Shown: positions 15,607 through 24,609, counted from the first letter of the stretch. The stretch is 64,000 nt of DNA from Streptomyces sp. A2-16 (GCF_018128905.1 NZ_CP063808.1:7688001-7752000), one strand, 5' to 3'. Program-made: numbers and translations. Notes: generated from the sequence alone by a model not told the origin.

Positions 15607-18600
15607 TCACACCAGGGCGGCGGCCTCCTCCGGGGAGAGGTCGCCGCCCTCCGCGTACGCCGACTCGTAGGCGGAGTCGCCGAGCACCGCACGCAGCTCC
15701 CGCTCGGCCGACGTCCGCACCTCGCGCTCGATGCTCGTCGGGACATGGCTCGACGGCAGCAGCGCGTCCCCGGCCGCGAGAGCGCGGACGCCGTCCCGGG
15801 CCCGGGCCCCGCCGTCGAGTCCGGCGAGGGCGAGCGCCGCGGTGCGCAGGTACATCGTGCGCATGTGCGGGGCGATGGTCAGGGCCAGCGGGTCCCCGGA
15901 CTTCTCCAGCGCCCTGCGGGTCAGCCTCAGGCACTCCTCGTAGCAGCCGTCCATCGCCTCCAGCCAGGCCTCCGAGCCGAGGATGAAGGCGTCGAAGATG
16001 ACGAAGTGGGCGATGCCGAACTGCTGGCGCAGCAGCCGCAGTTGCTCACGCGCCTCGGGGATGCGGCCGGTCATGCCGAGCCGGCCCGCGAGGAACATCC
16101 GGGAGGCGGGCATCGCCTCGTTGCGGGCGCCGTCCTGGTCGGCGATCACCTCACGCAGCAGCAGCTCGCCGCGCTCGGCCTCCCCGGTCTCCAGCAGCAC
16201 GCTGCCCAGCCGGGCGTTGAGCACGGACCGCTGGGCGCGGGCGCCGAGCTGTTCCGCCCGCTCGATCGCCCGCTCGTAGTCGTCGGCGGCCGCACGCCAC
16301 TCACCCTTGCGTTCGTGGGCCTCGGCGCGCGCGGAGAGCGCCTCGGCGGTGCCCCACAGGTCGCCGATCCGCTCGTAGATCTCCAGTGCCTCCTCGGCGT
16401 CCTGGATGGCGTCCCCGGCCCAGTCGGAGCGGTTGGCGAGCAGGTTGGCCCGCCACTGGAGGGCCGCGGCCAGCTCCCAGTCGTAGCCCGGGGTCGCCCG
16501 GCAGGTCTCGACGGTCGCCTGGATGACCTTGCGCAGCCGGTCCATGTCCCCGGTGAGCATGATGGCGAAGAACCACAGGGAGCCCGGCATCCGGCAGGTC
16601 TGTGCCATGCCGGGCTCGTAGGTGGCGGCGATGGACCGCAGCTTCGCCTGCCCGTGCTGGTTCTGCCAGGCGTCCAACTCGGTGTCCATGCAGGCGAGAT
16701 GGACGAGGTGGGCGCCCCGCCGGGCCTCCTCCAGGACCTCGCCGGTCCACGGCGGCGGGGAGTCCGTGCAGCGCTCCCACACCGGCGCGGCGGGGCGGAC
16801 CGGCTCGGTGAAGGGGTCGGAGCCGAGACCCTGCACCTCGCGGGACCAGTTGCGGGCCTCGATGCGCAGGTCGCGCATCTGCCAGTACCAGGCCAGCGAC
16901 AGGACCAGGCACAGCCCTTCCTGCTCGTCACGGTCGGCGACGGCCCGGCGCAGGGCGGTACGGAGGTTCTCGTACTCCCGCTCCAGGCGCCCGATGGCGG
17001 CGAGTTGACCGGGGCCGCGCAGCAACGGGTCCGTGGTGCGGGCGAGTTCGCGGTAGTACGTCAGATGCGCGCGCTCGGCGTCGGTGCGCGAGCCGTCCGC
17101 CTCGTCGAGACGCTCGCCGGCGTACTCGGCGACGGTCTCCAGGAGCCGGTAGCGCATCTCGCCGTCCCCCGAAGGGGCCGCCACCACGAGGGACTTGTCG
17201 ACGAGCGAGCCGAGCGCGTCCAGCGCGGCGGGCCCGCAGACGGCCTCGGCGGCGGCCAGGTCGCATCCGCCGGCGAACACCGAAAGGCGCCGCAGCACGT
17301 CCCGTTCCTCCTCGTCGAGCAGGTCCCAGGACCAGTCGACGACGGCCCGCAGGGTCTGCTGGCGGGGCAGGACGGTACGGCTGCCGGAGGTGAGCAGACG
17401 GAAGCGGTCGTCGAGCCGGTCCGCGATCTGACGCGGAGTCAGCATCCGCAGCCGGGCCGCGGCGAGCTCGATGCCCAGCGGGAGCCCGTCGAGACGGCGG
17501 CAGATCTCGGCGCAGGCCGCCGCGGTCTCCTCGTCGGCGTCGACCCGGAACCCGGGCCGGGCCGCGGCACCCCGGTCGGCGAGCAGCCGCAGCGCGACGG
17601 GCTCGGGCAGGGGTTCCACGGGCCGCAGCAACTCCCCCGGGACACCGAGGGGTTCACGGCTGGTGGCCAGCACGGTCAGCCCCGGACAGCGCTCCAGGAG
17701 CGTCTCGGCCAGCCGGGCGGCCGCGTCGACCACGTGCTCGCAGTTGTCGAGGATCAGCAGCATGCTGCGCCGGCCGCAGTGCTCGGCGAGCCGGTCCACG
17801 GGATCGTCGAGCCGCTCGGCGCCCGCCCGCATCGCCTCGGCACCGGCGCCGTACAGCACGGTCTCCCGGGCCCCGACGGCGGTGAGCACGGCCTCGGGCA
17901 CGGCGTCCGCATCGTCGACCGGCGCTAGTTCGGCCAGCCACACCCCGTCCCGGACCACGTCCCCCACGGCCTCGGCGGCCTCCTGCGAGAGCCGGGTCTT
18001 CCCGGCCCCGCCCGGCCCGAGCAGCGTGACCAGCCGCGCGGCGGCAAGATCCCCCCGAATGGCCTCGATGTCGGCTTCCCGGCCGACGAAGGAAGTGAGC
18101 CGTGCCCGGAGGTTGCCGGAGGGCGGAGCGGTGGCGACGGATTGGCCGGGCTCTCCGACATCCCGACGTCCACGCGCCGCACCCACCACACCCGCTGATC
18201 CGGCCCCACCAGCCCCGTTCTCGACCCCGTTCCGCCCGAAGCCGCCGCCGGACCCCGCGCCGCCCTGGCCGCTCCGGCTCCCCCGGCCGGCCGCGGAGGG
18301 CACCTCCGGCCGCAGCAACTCACCGTGCAGGGCTCGCAGTTCGACGCCCGGGTCAGCGCCCAACCGGTCCGCGAGCAGTTGTCGTACGGACTCGTACGCG
18401 GCCAGCGCCTCCGCCGTGCGGCCGGTGTCGCGCAGGGCACGCAGACGCAGGGCCTGGAGGGGTTCGTCGAGGGGATGGGTGTCGCAGAGGGCGGTCAGTT
18501 CGGGGAGGGACTGGTCGGCCTGGCCGAGGGCGAGCGCGGCCGTGTGCCGGGCGCGGAGGGCGTCCAGCCGACGGGCCTGCGCGCGTGCCGCCTCGGCCGT

Positions 18601-19032
18601 GCGGTCGGGGAGATCGGCCAGCGCCGGGCCCTGCCACAGGGCCAGGGCGTCGTCCAGGACCACGGCCGCCTTCGCGGGGTCGCCGTCGGCCAGCGCCCGC
18701 ATGCCGTCGCCGACGAGCCGCTCGAAACGGTGCAGGTCGATGTCGTCCGGGGCGGCGGCCAGTCGGTAACCGCCCTCCACCGAGGCGACCGCGTCCGCGC
18801 CGAGCGCCCGCCTGAGCCGCCCGACCAGCGCCTGCACCGCCCCGGTGCCATCGGCGGGCGGATCACCGTCCCACACCTCGTCCACCAGGACGGTCACGGG
18901 GACGGTACGGCCGGGGCGCAGCGCCAGTACGGTCAGCAGCGCGCGCAGCCGCGCTCCGCCGAGCGGGACGGAGATGCCGTCGGGACGGAGTGCCTGCGTG
19001 GTGCCGAGGATGCGATAGCGCACGTGGTCCAT
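15607..19032 (-). CDS. AfsR/SARP-family regulator: BTAD + NB-ARC ATPase + TPR
   Basis: A 1141-residue STAND-type regulator. Residues about 1-95 form the OmpR-like winged helix, about 95-240 the bacterial activation domain, followed by a Gly/Ser-rich linker. An NB-ARC ATPase follows, with Walker A GPGGAGKTRL near 337 and a Walker B-like LLILDNCEHVVD. The C-terminal third (from about residue 700) looks alpha-helical and TPR-like. SARPs activate exporter and secondary-metabolite genes by binding phased heptamer repeats; the only such repeats noticed here are before the ABC operon that converges on this gene. ATG 19032 places the start just before the winged helix. Confidence 0.92.
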   Translation of the reverse strand: MDHVRYRILGTTQALRPDGISVPLGGARLRALLTVLALRPGRTVPVTVLVDEVWDGDPPADGTGAVQALVGRLRRALGADAVASVEGGYRLAAAPDDIDLHRFERLVGDGMRALADGDPAKAAVVLDDALALWQGPALADLPDRTAEAARAQARRLDALRARHTAALALGQADQSLPELTALCDTHPLDEPLQALRLRALRDTGRTAEALAAYESVRQLLADRLGADPGVELRALHGELLRPEVPSAAGRGSRSGQGGAGSGGGFGRNGVENGAGGAGSAGVVGAARGRRDVGEPGQSVATAPPSGNLRARLTSFVGREADIEAIRGDLAAARLVTLLGPGGAGKTRLSQEAAEAVGDVVRDGVWLAELAPVDDADAVPEAVLTAVGARETVLYGAGAEAMRAGAERLDDPVDRLAEHCGRRSMLLILDNCEHVVDAAARLAETLLERCPGLTVLATSREPLGVPGELLRPVEPLPEPVALRLLADRGAAARPGFRVDADEETAAACAEICRRLDGLPLGIELAAARLRMLTPRQIADRLDDRFRLLTSGSRTVLPRQQTLRAVVDWSWDLLDEEERDVLRRLSVFAGGCDLAAAEAVCGPAALDALGSLVDKSLVVAAPSGDGEMRYRLLETVAEYAGERLDEADGSRTDAERAHLTYYRELARTTDPLLRGPGQLAAIGRLEREYENLRTALRRAVADRDEQEGLCLVLSLAWYWQMRDLRIEARNWSREVQGLGSDPFTEPVRPAAPVWERCTDSPPPWTGEVLEEARRGAHLVHLACMDTELDAWQNQHGQAKLRSIAATYEPGMAQTCRMPGSLWFFAIMLTGDMDRLRKVIQATVETCRATPGYDWELAAALQWRANLLANRSDWAGDAIQDAEEALEIYERIGDLWGTAEALSARAEAHERKGEWRAAADDYERAIERAEQLGARAQRSVLNARLGSVLLETGEAERGELLLREVIADQDGARNEAMPASRMFLAGRLGMTGRIPEAREQLRLLRQQFGIAHFVIFDAFILGSEAWLEAMDGCYEECLRLTRRALEKSGDPLALTIAPHMRTMYLRTAALALAGLDGGARARDGVRALAAGDALLPSSHVPTSIEREVRTSAERELRAVLGDSAYESAYAEGGDLSPEEAAALV

Positions 19033-19531
19033 TGTCTCTGGTGATGTCGGGACGGGTCACGGAGTTCGGGGAGAGGGGTGTCGGTCGCCTAGTGGGGTGC
19101 CGGATCAGGTGGTCGGGCGGCTGCGGGTCCGTCGTGGCCGGTCGCGCAGTTCCCCGCGCCCCTAGGGGGTTGCAGTGACCCGGCGCCACCACGGGCCGTT
19201 CGCCGGACCGCGCGGCACGACGGGGCGCAAGCCGCGTACGGCGCGCAGGGGACGGGGTGGGGGGTGTCCGCCCGCAGCGGCCGGCGTCCGTTACCGAGCC
19301 CTTCTGAATCGGCCGAGCCGCCGGACCGAGGACGGACACCCCCCACCCCGGCCCCGACCCACCCACCGAACCGCACGCGCTGCACAAGCCCCCACCGAAC
19401 CCGCAGCTGCGCCGCAGGCACCCGCACGAACCCGGTCTACACGGAACCCCCGCCCCACCGCGAGACGTTTTCACCTGTGCCCGGTACCGTCGGGCAGTCG
19501 CATCGCCTGCTCGTCCAGTCCAGGGAGCCCC
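19033..19531. other. 499-base gap with a repeat motif common in Streptomyces
   Basis: No credible gene. At about 19139-19170 it contains GGTCGCGCAGTTCCCCGCG followed by CCCCTAGGGGG, which from memory is a dispersed intergenic motif in many Streptomyces genomes; the CCCCTAGGGG part is itself palindromic. The rest holds the SARP promoter (minus) and the M50 protease promoter (plus), with no clear consensus elements. Confidence 0.5.
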
Positions 19532-20302
19532 ATGACCACCGCCACCACCCGCCACAGCGACCGGCGGATCAGCCCCGTCTTCGTCGGGATCGTCGCCGTG
19601 ACGGCGGTGACGGGCTGGGCCACCTGGACCGGATTCGCCGAGAAGCCCGGCATCGCCGTGTTCCTGTTCGTGACGGGCGCCTGGATCGTCTCCCTGTGTC
19701 TGCACGAGTACGCCCACGCCCGCACCGCCCTGCACAGCGGCGACATCACGATCGGCGCGAAGGGCTACCTCACGCTGAACCCGCTGAAGTACACGCACGC
19801 CCTGCTCAGCATCGTCCTCCCCGTCCTCTTCGTGATCATGGGCGGCATCGGCCTCCCCGGCGGCGCGGTGTTCATCGAACGCGACAGGATCCGCGGCCGC
19901 TGGCGGCACAGCCTGATCTCCGCGGCGGGCCCCCTGACGAACGTCCTGTTCGCGATCGCCTGCACGGCCCCGTTCTGGCTGGACGCCCTCGACGGCGTCC
20001 CCCTGGAGTTCCGCTGCGCGCTGGCCTTCCTCGCCCTGCTCCAGGTGTCCGCCGCGATCCTGAACTTCCTGCCGGTCCCGGGCCTGGACGGCTACGGCGT
20101 GATCGAGCCCTGGCTCTCCCACGGCGTCAAGCGGCAGATCGAGCCGTTCGCGCCCTTCGGCCTGCTGTTCGTGTTCGCGCTGCTGTGGGTGCCGCAGGTC
20201 AACAGCGTGTTCTTCGACCTGGTCGACGCGGTCCTGCGCGGACTCGGGGTCAGCGACTTCGAGGCGTCGTACGGCTGGAGCCTCTACCGCTTCTGGACCT
20301 GA
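19532..20302 (+). CDS. Site-2-protease-like (M50) intramembrane zinc metalloprotease
   Basis: A 256-residue integral membrane protease with five or six hydrophobic helices. The zinc motif HEYAH (near residue 59) and the second motif NFLPVPGLDG (near residue 184), whose Asp completes the zinc site, are both intact. No PDZ domain or CBS pair is present, as in the small SpoIVFB-like group. Homologues cleave transmembrane anti-sigma factors or small membrane proteins. AGGGAG precedes the ATG. The 3' end overlaps the convergent small membrane gene by 19 bases. Confidence 0.9.
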   Translation: MTTATTRHSDRRISPVFVGIVAVTAVTGWATWTGFAEKPGIAVFLFVTGAWIVSLCLHEYAHARTALHSGDITIGAKGYLTLNPLKYTHALLSIVLPVLFVIMGGIGLPGGAVFIERDRIRGRWRHSLISAAGPLTNVLFAIACTAPFWLDALDGVPLEFRCALAFLALLQVSAAILNFLPVPGLDGYGVIEPWLSHGVKRQIEPFAPFGLLFVFALLWVPQVNSVFFDLVDAVLRGLGVSDFEASYGWSLYRFWT

Positions 20303-20463
20303 GCGACACGGCCCCGCTTGAGGTAGTACCAGCACATGTTGGACGACAGCCCCGCCAGCAGCACCCACACGACCCCCAGCCAGCTGCCCTGCACGAAGGA
20401 CACGACCGCCGCGGCGACCGCGAGGAGACAGACGGCGAGGGCGTAGAGGGCGAGGCGGGGCAT
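20284..20463 (-). CDS. Small two-helix membrane protein
   Basis: About 59 residues with two transmembrane helices (about 4-24 and 28-46) and a basic tail. ATG 20463 is preferred, with an AGGAG site 9 bases upstream; a GTG at 20469 is the alternative. The last 19 bases overlap the 3' end of the M50 protease gene on the other strand. Small membrane proteins can be substrates or modulators of such proteases, but nothing shows that here. Confidence 0.65.
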   Translation of the reverse strand: MPRLALYALAVCLLAVAAAVVSFVQGSWLGVVWVLLAGLSSNMCWYYLKRGRVAQVQKR

Positions 20464-20481
20464 TTCCACGGGCTCCTGTCA

Positions 20482-20518
20482 GGGGGACACTGCTGCACTA
20501 CGACGACCAGTGTCCCCC
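20482..20518. terminator. Terminator hairpin between npdG and small membrane gene
   Basis: An 11-bp perfect stem, GGGGGACACTG (20482-20492) with CAGTGTCCCCC (20508-20518), and a 15-base loop. It lies just past the npdG stop on the minus strand and before the small membrane gene. Confidence 0.7.
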
Positions 20519-20524
20519 ATCGCC

Positions 20525-21232
20525 TCACACGTCCGTGACCCGCAGCCCCGCGTGCGCCTTGTACCGCCGGTTGACCGAGATCAGGTTGGCGACCAGCGCC
20601 TCCACCTGGTGGGCGTTGCGCAGCCGCCCCGAGAAGATCCCGCGCATCCCGGGGATGCGCCCGGCCAGCGCCTGCACGATCTCCACGTCGGCCCGCTCCT
20701 CGCCGAGCACCATGACGTCGGTGTCGATCTCCTCGACCTCCGGGTCCTGGAGCAGCACGGCCGACAGATGGTGGAAGGCTGCGGTGACCCGCGACTCCGG
20801 CAGCAGGGAAGCGGCCTGCTCGGCGGCGCTGCCCTCCTCCGGCTTCAGCGCGTAGGCGCCCTTCTTGTCGAAGCCGAGCGGGTTGACGCAGTCGACGACG
20901 AGCTTGCCGGCGAGTTCCTCGCGCAGCGACTCCAGGGTCTTGCCGTGGCCGTCCCACGGCACGGCGACGATCACGATGTCGCTGCGGCGGGCGGTCTCGG
21001 CGTTGTCGGCGCCCTCGACACCGTGCCCGAGTTCGTCGGCGGCGGCCTGTGCGCGGTCGGCGGCCCGGGAACCGATGATCACCTTCTGCCCGGCGCGGGC
21101 CAGGCGGTAGGCGAGGCCCTTGCCCTGCGGCCCGGTCCCGCCGAGCACGCCGACGACGAGTCCGGAGACGTCGGGAAGGTCCCAGGGATCCTTGGCGGGA
21201 GCCTTCTGTGCAGCACTGTCGGTAGAGGTCAT
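20525..21232 (-). CDS. npdG: NADPH-dependent F420 reductase (F420H2:NADP+ oxidoreductase)
   Basis: A 235-residue enzyme that passes hydride between coenzyme F420 and NADP(H), supplying reduced F420 to actinobacterial reductases. The N-terminal Rossmann motif VGVLGGTGPQGKGLAYRLA and the NADP-selecting IIGSR are clear, as is SDIVIVAVPWDGH and the C-terminal block with RNAHQVEALVANLISVNRRYK. An N-terminal extension of about 25 residues precedes the Rossmann fold. It appears monocistronic, with a terminator hairpin downstream. Confidence 0.92.
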   Translation of the reverse strand: MTSTDSAAQKAPAKDPWDLPDVSGLVVGVLGGTGPQGKGLAYRLARAGQKVIIGSRAADRAQAAADELGHGVEGADNAETARRSDIVIVAVPWDGHGKTLESLREELAGKLVVDCVNPLGFDKKGAYALKPEEGSAAEQAASLLPESRVTAAFHHLSAVLLQDPEVEEIDTDVMVLGEERADVEIVQALAGRIPGMRGIFSGRLRNAHQVEALVANLISVNRRYKAHAGLRVTDV

Positions 21233-21357
21233 GGGGCCGACCCTACGTCCGCGCCCCGGCCGTCGAGTCACCGAGGGGAGGGTCCGGCTGCCCGGTTCGG
21301 GGGAATCCACGGGGAACCCCGGGCCGCCCGCGGCCGCGTGCGGCAGGATGCGGGGCC

Positions 21358-21960
21358 ATGGACGCCGTACGGGTCGCGCTGCTGCGCGAAGTGCTTGCCG
21401 GGACCGAGTGGTTGGGGGCCACCCGGCGCTTCGCGGGTGTGCTGCGCGGGTCGGTGGTCTCGCACGGCGGCGGACTGCTCCTGGTCGGCACGCCGGAGTA
21501 CGAACCGTGGCATCTGGCCGCGCATCTGGTCGACGAGGCCGCCTGGTCGGGCACACCGGAGCTGGCCCCCACCCTCGTACGCCATGACGCGCGCGCCTCC
21601 GACCCCGCGCATCTGTCGGTCGGGCCGGGCCGGCTCGCGGCGGCCCGGCGCGGCGAGACGCTGCTGGTGGTGTCCCCGGACCGGCCGGGCGCCCCGCTTC
21701 TGGAGCAGGTCCACGACGCCCGGCGGGCCGGTGCGACGGTTCTCTCCCTGGGGCCCGGCGAGGGTGAGCTCGCCGCGATGGCCCACGAGTCGCTGGCCGT
21801 ACCGGAGGGCACCGACCTGGATCTGGACACCGTGCAGCACCTGGTGAGCGCGGCGGCCGGGGAGAACTCCGTCCCCGCGCCCAGGGGCCGGCGGCGGCTG
21901 CGGGACCGGCTGTCGAGGCTGGCGGATCAGCTGACGGCGCCGCCTCCCGCCCGCTGGTAG
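21358..21960 (+). CDS. SIS-like domain protein, unknown function
   Basis: A 200-residue cytoplasmic protein. The middle resembles a sugar-isomerase (SIS) fold: GGLLLVGTPEYEPWHLAAHLVDEAA, then GETLLVVSPDRPGAPLLEQV and ATVLSLG, as in phosphosugar-binding proteins. The C-terminus is Arg- and Pro-rich. No activity can be assigned. ATG 21358 follows a -10-like CAGGAT (21344-21349) by 8 bases without a Shine-Dalgarno, so it may be leaderless. The neighbour 53 bases downstream is an MFS gene in the same direction. Confidence 0.7.
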   Translation: MDAVRVALLREVLAGTEWLGATRRFAGVLRGSVVSHGGGLLLVGTPEYEPWHLAAHLVDEAAWSGTPELAPTLVRHDARASDPAHLSVGPGRLAAARRGETLLVVSPDRPGAPLLEQVHDARRAGATVLSLGPGEGELAAMAHESLAVPEGTDLDLDTVQHLVSAAAGENSVPAPRGRRRLRDRLSRLADQLTAPPPARW

Positions 21961-22013
21961 CGGCGGGAAAAGCAGTTGCCCGGCAGGGAGGCGTCCCCCG
22001 ACCATGACCGGTC

Positions 22014-23312
22014 GTGACCGATGACGCCCCCGCACCCCCTTCCGGCCTGCGCGCGATGCTTCCCGACCTCGCCCCGTGGCGGGCCTCCCGGGACTTCCGG
22101 CGGCTGTGGTACTCGGGGCTGATCTCGAACTTCGGCAGCTTCCTGACCTTCGTGGCGCTGCCGGTCCAGCTCAAGGACCTGACGGACTCGGCGGCGGCGG
22201 TGGGAGCGATCGGCGCCGTGGAGCTGGTCCCCCTGCTGGTGTTCGGGCTGTACGGCGGCGCGCTCGCGGACGCGTGGGACAAGCGCAAGCTGATCCTGTG
22301 GACCGAGGCGGGTCAGGGCCTGCTGAGTGCGGCCCTGCTGGTCAACGCCCTGCTCCCGCGTCCGGCCGTCTGGCCGCTGTACGTCGTCGCCGCGCTGTCC
22401 TCCGCCCTGGTCTCGGTGCAGCGCCCGGCGCTCGACTCGCTCTGGCCCCGGATCGTGGCCCACGACCACCTCCCGGCGGCGGCCTCGCTGAACTCCTTCC
22501 GCTGGACGGTCGGCGGGGTCGCGGGCCCGGCGCTGGCGGGCGTGGTGGTGGCCTACGCGGGGCTCGGCTGGGCGTACGGCGCGGACCTGCTGACCTTCGT
22601 GGTCTCGGTGGCCCTGGTCATCCGTATCGCGGCCTCCCCCGCCTCCCACGAGGCGGCCAGGCCGTCGCTGAAGGCCATCGCGGAGGGCGCGCGGTACGCC
22701 TGGAGCCGCAAGGAACTCCTCGGCACCTACGCCGTCGACCTCGCCGCGATGTTCCTGGCGATGCCGCTGGCCCTGCTGCCGTTCCTCGCGGACGAACTGG
22801 ACGCGCAGTGGTCGCTGGGCCTGATGTACGCGAGCGTCCCGCTCGGCGCGCTGCTGGTGAGCCTGGTCAGTGGCTGGACCGCACGGATCCACCGGCACGG
22901 ACGGATGGTGGTTCTCGCGGCGGCCCTGTGGGGTCTGGCCGTCGCGGCGGCCGGGACCATGAGCAACGTCTGGCTGGTGCTGTTGTTCCTCACCGTGGCC
23001 GGAGGGTGCGACATGGTCAGCGGGATCTTCCGGGGGATCATGTGGAACCAGACGATCCCGGACGAGCTGCGCGGGCGGCTCGCCGGGATCGAACTGCTGT
23101 CGTACTCGGTGGGACCGACCCTCGGCCAGGTCAGGGCCGGTGGTTTCGCCGCGTGGTGGGGCGTGCGGACGTCCGTCTGGTCGGGCGGGGTGCTGTGCGC
23201 GGGCGCCGTGGGCCTGCTGGCGCTGTGCCTGCCGAAACTGATGACCTACGACGCACGCACGGACCGGCACGCGGCACAGGTGCGGGACCAGAGAGCCGCG
23301 GCCCAGGTGTGA
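22014..23312 (+). CDS. MFS transporter, EntS/enterobactin-exporter-like
   Basis: A 432-residue, 12-helix transporter of the EntS/MFS_3 group, with RASRDFRRLWYSGLISNFGSF at the first helix and ALADAWDKRKLI at motif A. Members export siderophores or drugs, and many are uncharacterised. The GTG at 22014 has no close Shine-Dalgarno (an AGGGAGG lies about 22 bases away), so translation may be leaderless or the site is poor. The stop abuts the convergent gene at 23313 with no gap. Confidence 0.87.
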   Translation: MTDDAPAPPSGLRAMLPDLAPWRASRDFRRLWYSGLISNFGSFLTFVALPVQLKDLTDSAAAVGAIGAVELVPLLVFGLYGGALADAWDKRKLILWTEAGQGLLSAALLVNALLPRPAVWPLYVVAALSSALVSVQRPALDSLWPRIVAHDHLPAAASLNSFRWTVGGVAGPALAGVVVAYAGLGWAYGADLLTFVVSVALVIRIAASPASHEAARPSLKAIAEGARYAWSRKELLGTYAVDLAAMFLAMPLALLPFLADELDAQWSLGLMYASVPLGALLVSLVSGWTARIHRHGRMVVLAAALWGLAVAAAGTMSNVWLVLLFLTVAGGCDMVSGIFRGIMWNQTIPDELRGRLAGIELLSYSVGPTLGQVRAGGFAAWWGVRTSVWSGGVLCAGAVGLLALCLPKLMTYDARTDRHAAQVRDQRAAAQV

Positions 23313-23543
23313 TCAGTCCTCGTCCCGGCCGCCCGTCGGGGCGTCGTGCCACTTGGGGTCGTTCTCCCACTCGAGGTTGCGCTCGCGAGCCGTCTCCATC
23401 GCGTGCTCGGCCTCCGCGCGGCTCGCGTAGGGGCCGAAGCGGTCCTTGCCCGGGCAATCGGGCCCTTCCTCGACCTTCTTGTGTTCCAGGCAGTAGTACC
23501 ACTCGCCCGGTTTGCCGACCGTACGCTTCTTGAACAAGGGCAT
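23313..23543 (-). CDS. Small hydrophilic protein, conserved hypothetical
   Basis: A 76-residue basic/acidic protein with the motif GEWYYCLEHKKVEEGPDC, two Cys residues spaced 12 apart and a charged tail of helix-forming residues. It reads as a small zinc-ribbon-like or adaptor protein, but I do not recognise the family. GAGAGGAG precedes the ATG. It is divergent from map, and the region between them contains the map promoter. Confidence 0.72.
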   Translation of the reverse strand: MPLFKKRTVGKPGEWYYCLEHKKVEEGPDCPGKDRFGPYASRAEAEHAMETARERNLEWENDPKWHDAPTGGRDED

Positions 23544-23588
23544 GACCCGCTCCTCTCGCCACCGACATGTTCCCCCATCGCCGCTGGA

Positions 23589-23594
23589 TAGACT
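23589..23594 (+). promoter_or_regulatory. -10 element for leaderless map mRNA
   Basis: TAGACT ends 7 bases before the ATG at 23602, with no ribosome site between, so the transcript should start at the start codon. Confidence 0.65.
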
Positions 23595-23601
23595 CGTCGG
23601 C

Positions 23602-24459
23602 ATGTCTGGCCAGTCGCTGCTCGTGCCCGGGGAGCTGTCCCCCACCCGTTCCGTGCCCGGAAACATCCGTCGCCCCGAGTACGTCGGCAAGCCCGCGCCG
23701 ACCCCGTACAAGGGTCCGGAGGTGCAGACCCCGGAGACCGTCGAGGCGATGCGGGTCGCCGGCCGTATCGCGGCCCGGGCGATGGCGGAGGCGGCGAAGC
23801 TGATCGCTCCCGGGGTGACCACCGACGAACTGGACAAGGTGGCGCACGAGTACATGTGCGACCACGGCGCCTATCCGTCGACGCTGGGCTACCGCGGCTT
23901 CCCGAAGTCCCTGTGCACCAGCCTCAACGAGGTGATCTGCCACGGCATTCCGGACTCCACCGTGCTGCGGGACGGCGACATCATCAACCTCGACGTGACG
24001 GCGTACATCGGCGGGGTGCACGGCGACAACAACGCCACGTACCTGGTCGGCGACGTCGACGAGGAGAGCCGCCTGCTGGTCGAGCGCACCCGGGAGTCGC
24101 TGGCCCGTGCGATCAAGGCGGTCAAGCCGGGCCGCCAGATCAACATCATCGGCCGGGTCATCGAGTCGTACGCCAAGCGCTTCGGGTACGGGGTGGTCCG
24201 GGACTTCACGGGCCACGGCATCAACTCGTCCTTCCACAGCGGTCTGATCATCCCGCACTACGACAGCCCGCACGCGACGACGGTCATCCAGCCCGGGATG
24301 ACCTTCACGATCGAGCCGATGCTGACGCTCGGTACGCACGAGTACGACATGTGGGACGACGGCTGGACGGTCGTCACCAAGGACCGGAAGCGCACGGCCC
24401 AGTTCGAGCACACGCTGGTGGTGACGGAGACGGGGGCGGAGATCCTGACGCTGCCGTAG
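23602..24459 (+). CDS. map: Methionine aminopeptidase, type I
   Basis: A 285-residue dinuclear metalloprotease that removes the initiator methionine from new proteins. The five metal ligands fall in NLDVTAYIGGVHGDNNATYL (two Asp), TGHGINSSFH (His), TIEPMLTLG (Glu) and QFEHTLVV (Glu). An N-terminal extension of about 40 residues rich in Pro is typical of the longer actinobacterial isoform. Translation probably starts at the 5' end of the mRNA. A classic terminator follows. Confidence 0.96.
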   Translation: MSGQSLLVPGELSPTRSVPGNIRRPEYVGKPAPTPYKGPEVQTPETVEAMRVAGRIAARAMAEAAKLIAPGVTTDELDKVAHEYMCDHGAYPSTLGYRGFPKSLCTSLNEVICHGIPDSTVLRDGDIINLDVTAYIGGVHGDNNATYLVGDVDEESRLLVERTRESLARAIKAVKPGRQINIIGRVIESYAKRFGYGVVRDFTGHGINSSFHSGLIIPHYDSPHATTVIQPGMTFTIEPMLTLGTHEYDMWDDGWTVVTKDRKRTAQFEHTLVVTETGAEILTLP

Positions 24460-24479
24460 CCTCCCCGCCCTGCTGAATC

Positions 24480-24508
24480 GCCCGCCCTCTTCGGAGGGCG
24501 GGCCTTTT
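24480..24508 (+). terminator. Rho-independent terminator after map
   Basis: A 10-bp stem GCCCGCCCTC/GAGGGCGGGC with a UUCG tetraloop, followed by CTTTTGTT. It is the most canonical terminator in the window. Confidence 0.95.
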
Positions 24509-24528
24509 GTTGCCCGGACGAGGTTTTG

Positions 24529-24566
24529 CCGACAGACTGTCGGAAAGGTTACCGACAGGCAGTCGG
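24529..24566. promoter_or_regulatory. Pair of 15-bp dyads upstream of heme oxygenase
   Basis: CCGACAGACTGTCGG (24529-24543) and CCGACAGGCAGTCGG (24552-24566) are related dyads with centres 23 bp apart. They lie upstream of the -35 of the heme oxygenase promoter, on the far side from the iron box, so a second regulator besides DmdR may act here. Confidence 0.55.
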
Positions 24567-24576
24567 CAAGGCATTG

Positions 24577-24597
24577 ACTTAGGTAAGCCTAACCATA
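24577..24597 (+). promoter_or_regulatory. Iron box (DmdR/IdeR type) at heme oxygenase promoter
   Basis: TTAGGTAAGCCTAACC at 24579-24594 closely matches the actinobacterial iron box TTAGGTTAGGCTAACC. It overlaps the interval between a -35 TTGACT (24575-24580) and a -10-like TAGAAA (24596-24601), so Fe-loaded DmdR should block transcription. Confidence 0.85.
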
Positions 24598-24609
24598 GAA
24601 ACTCCCCCC

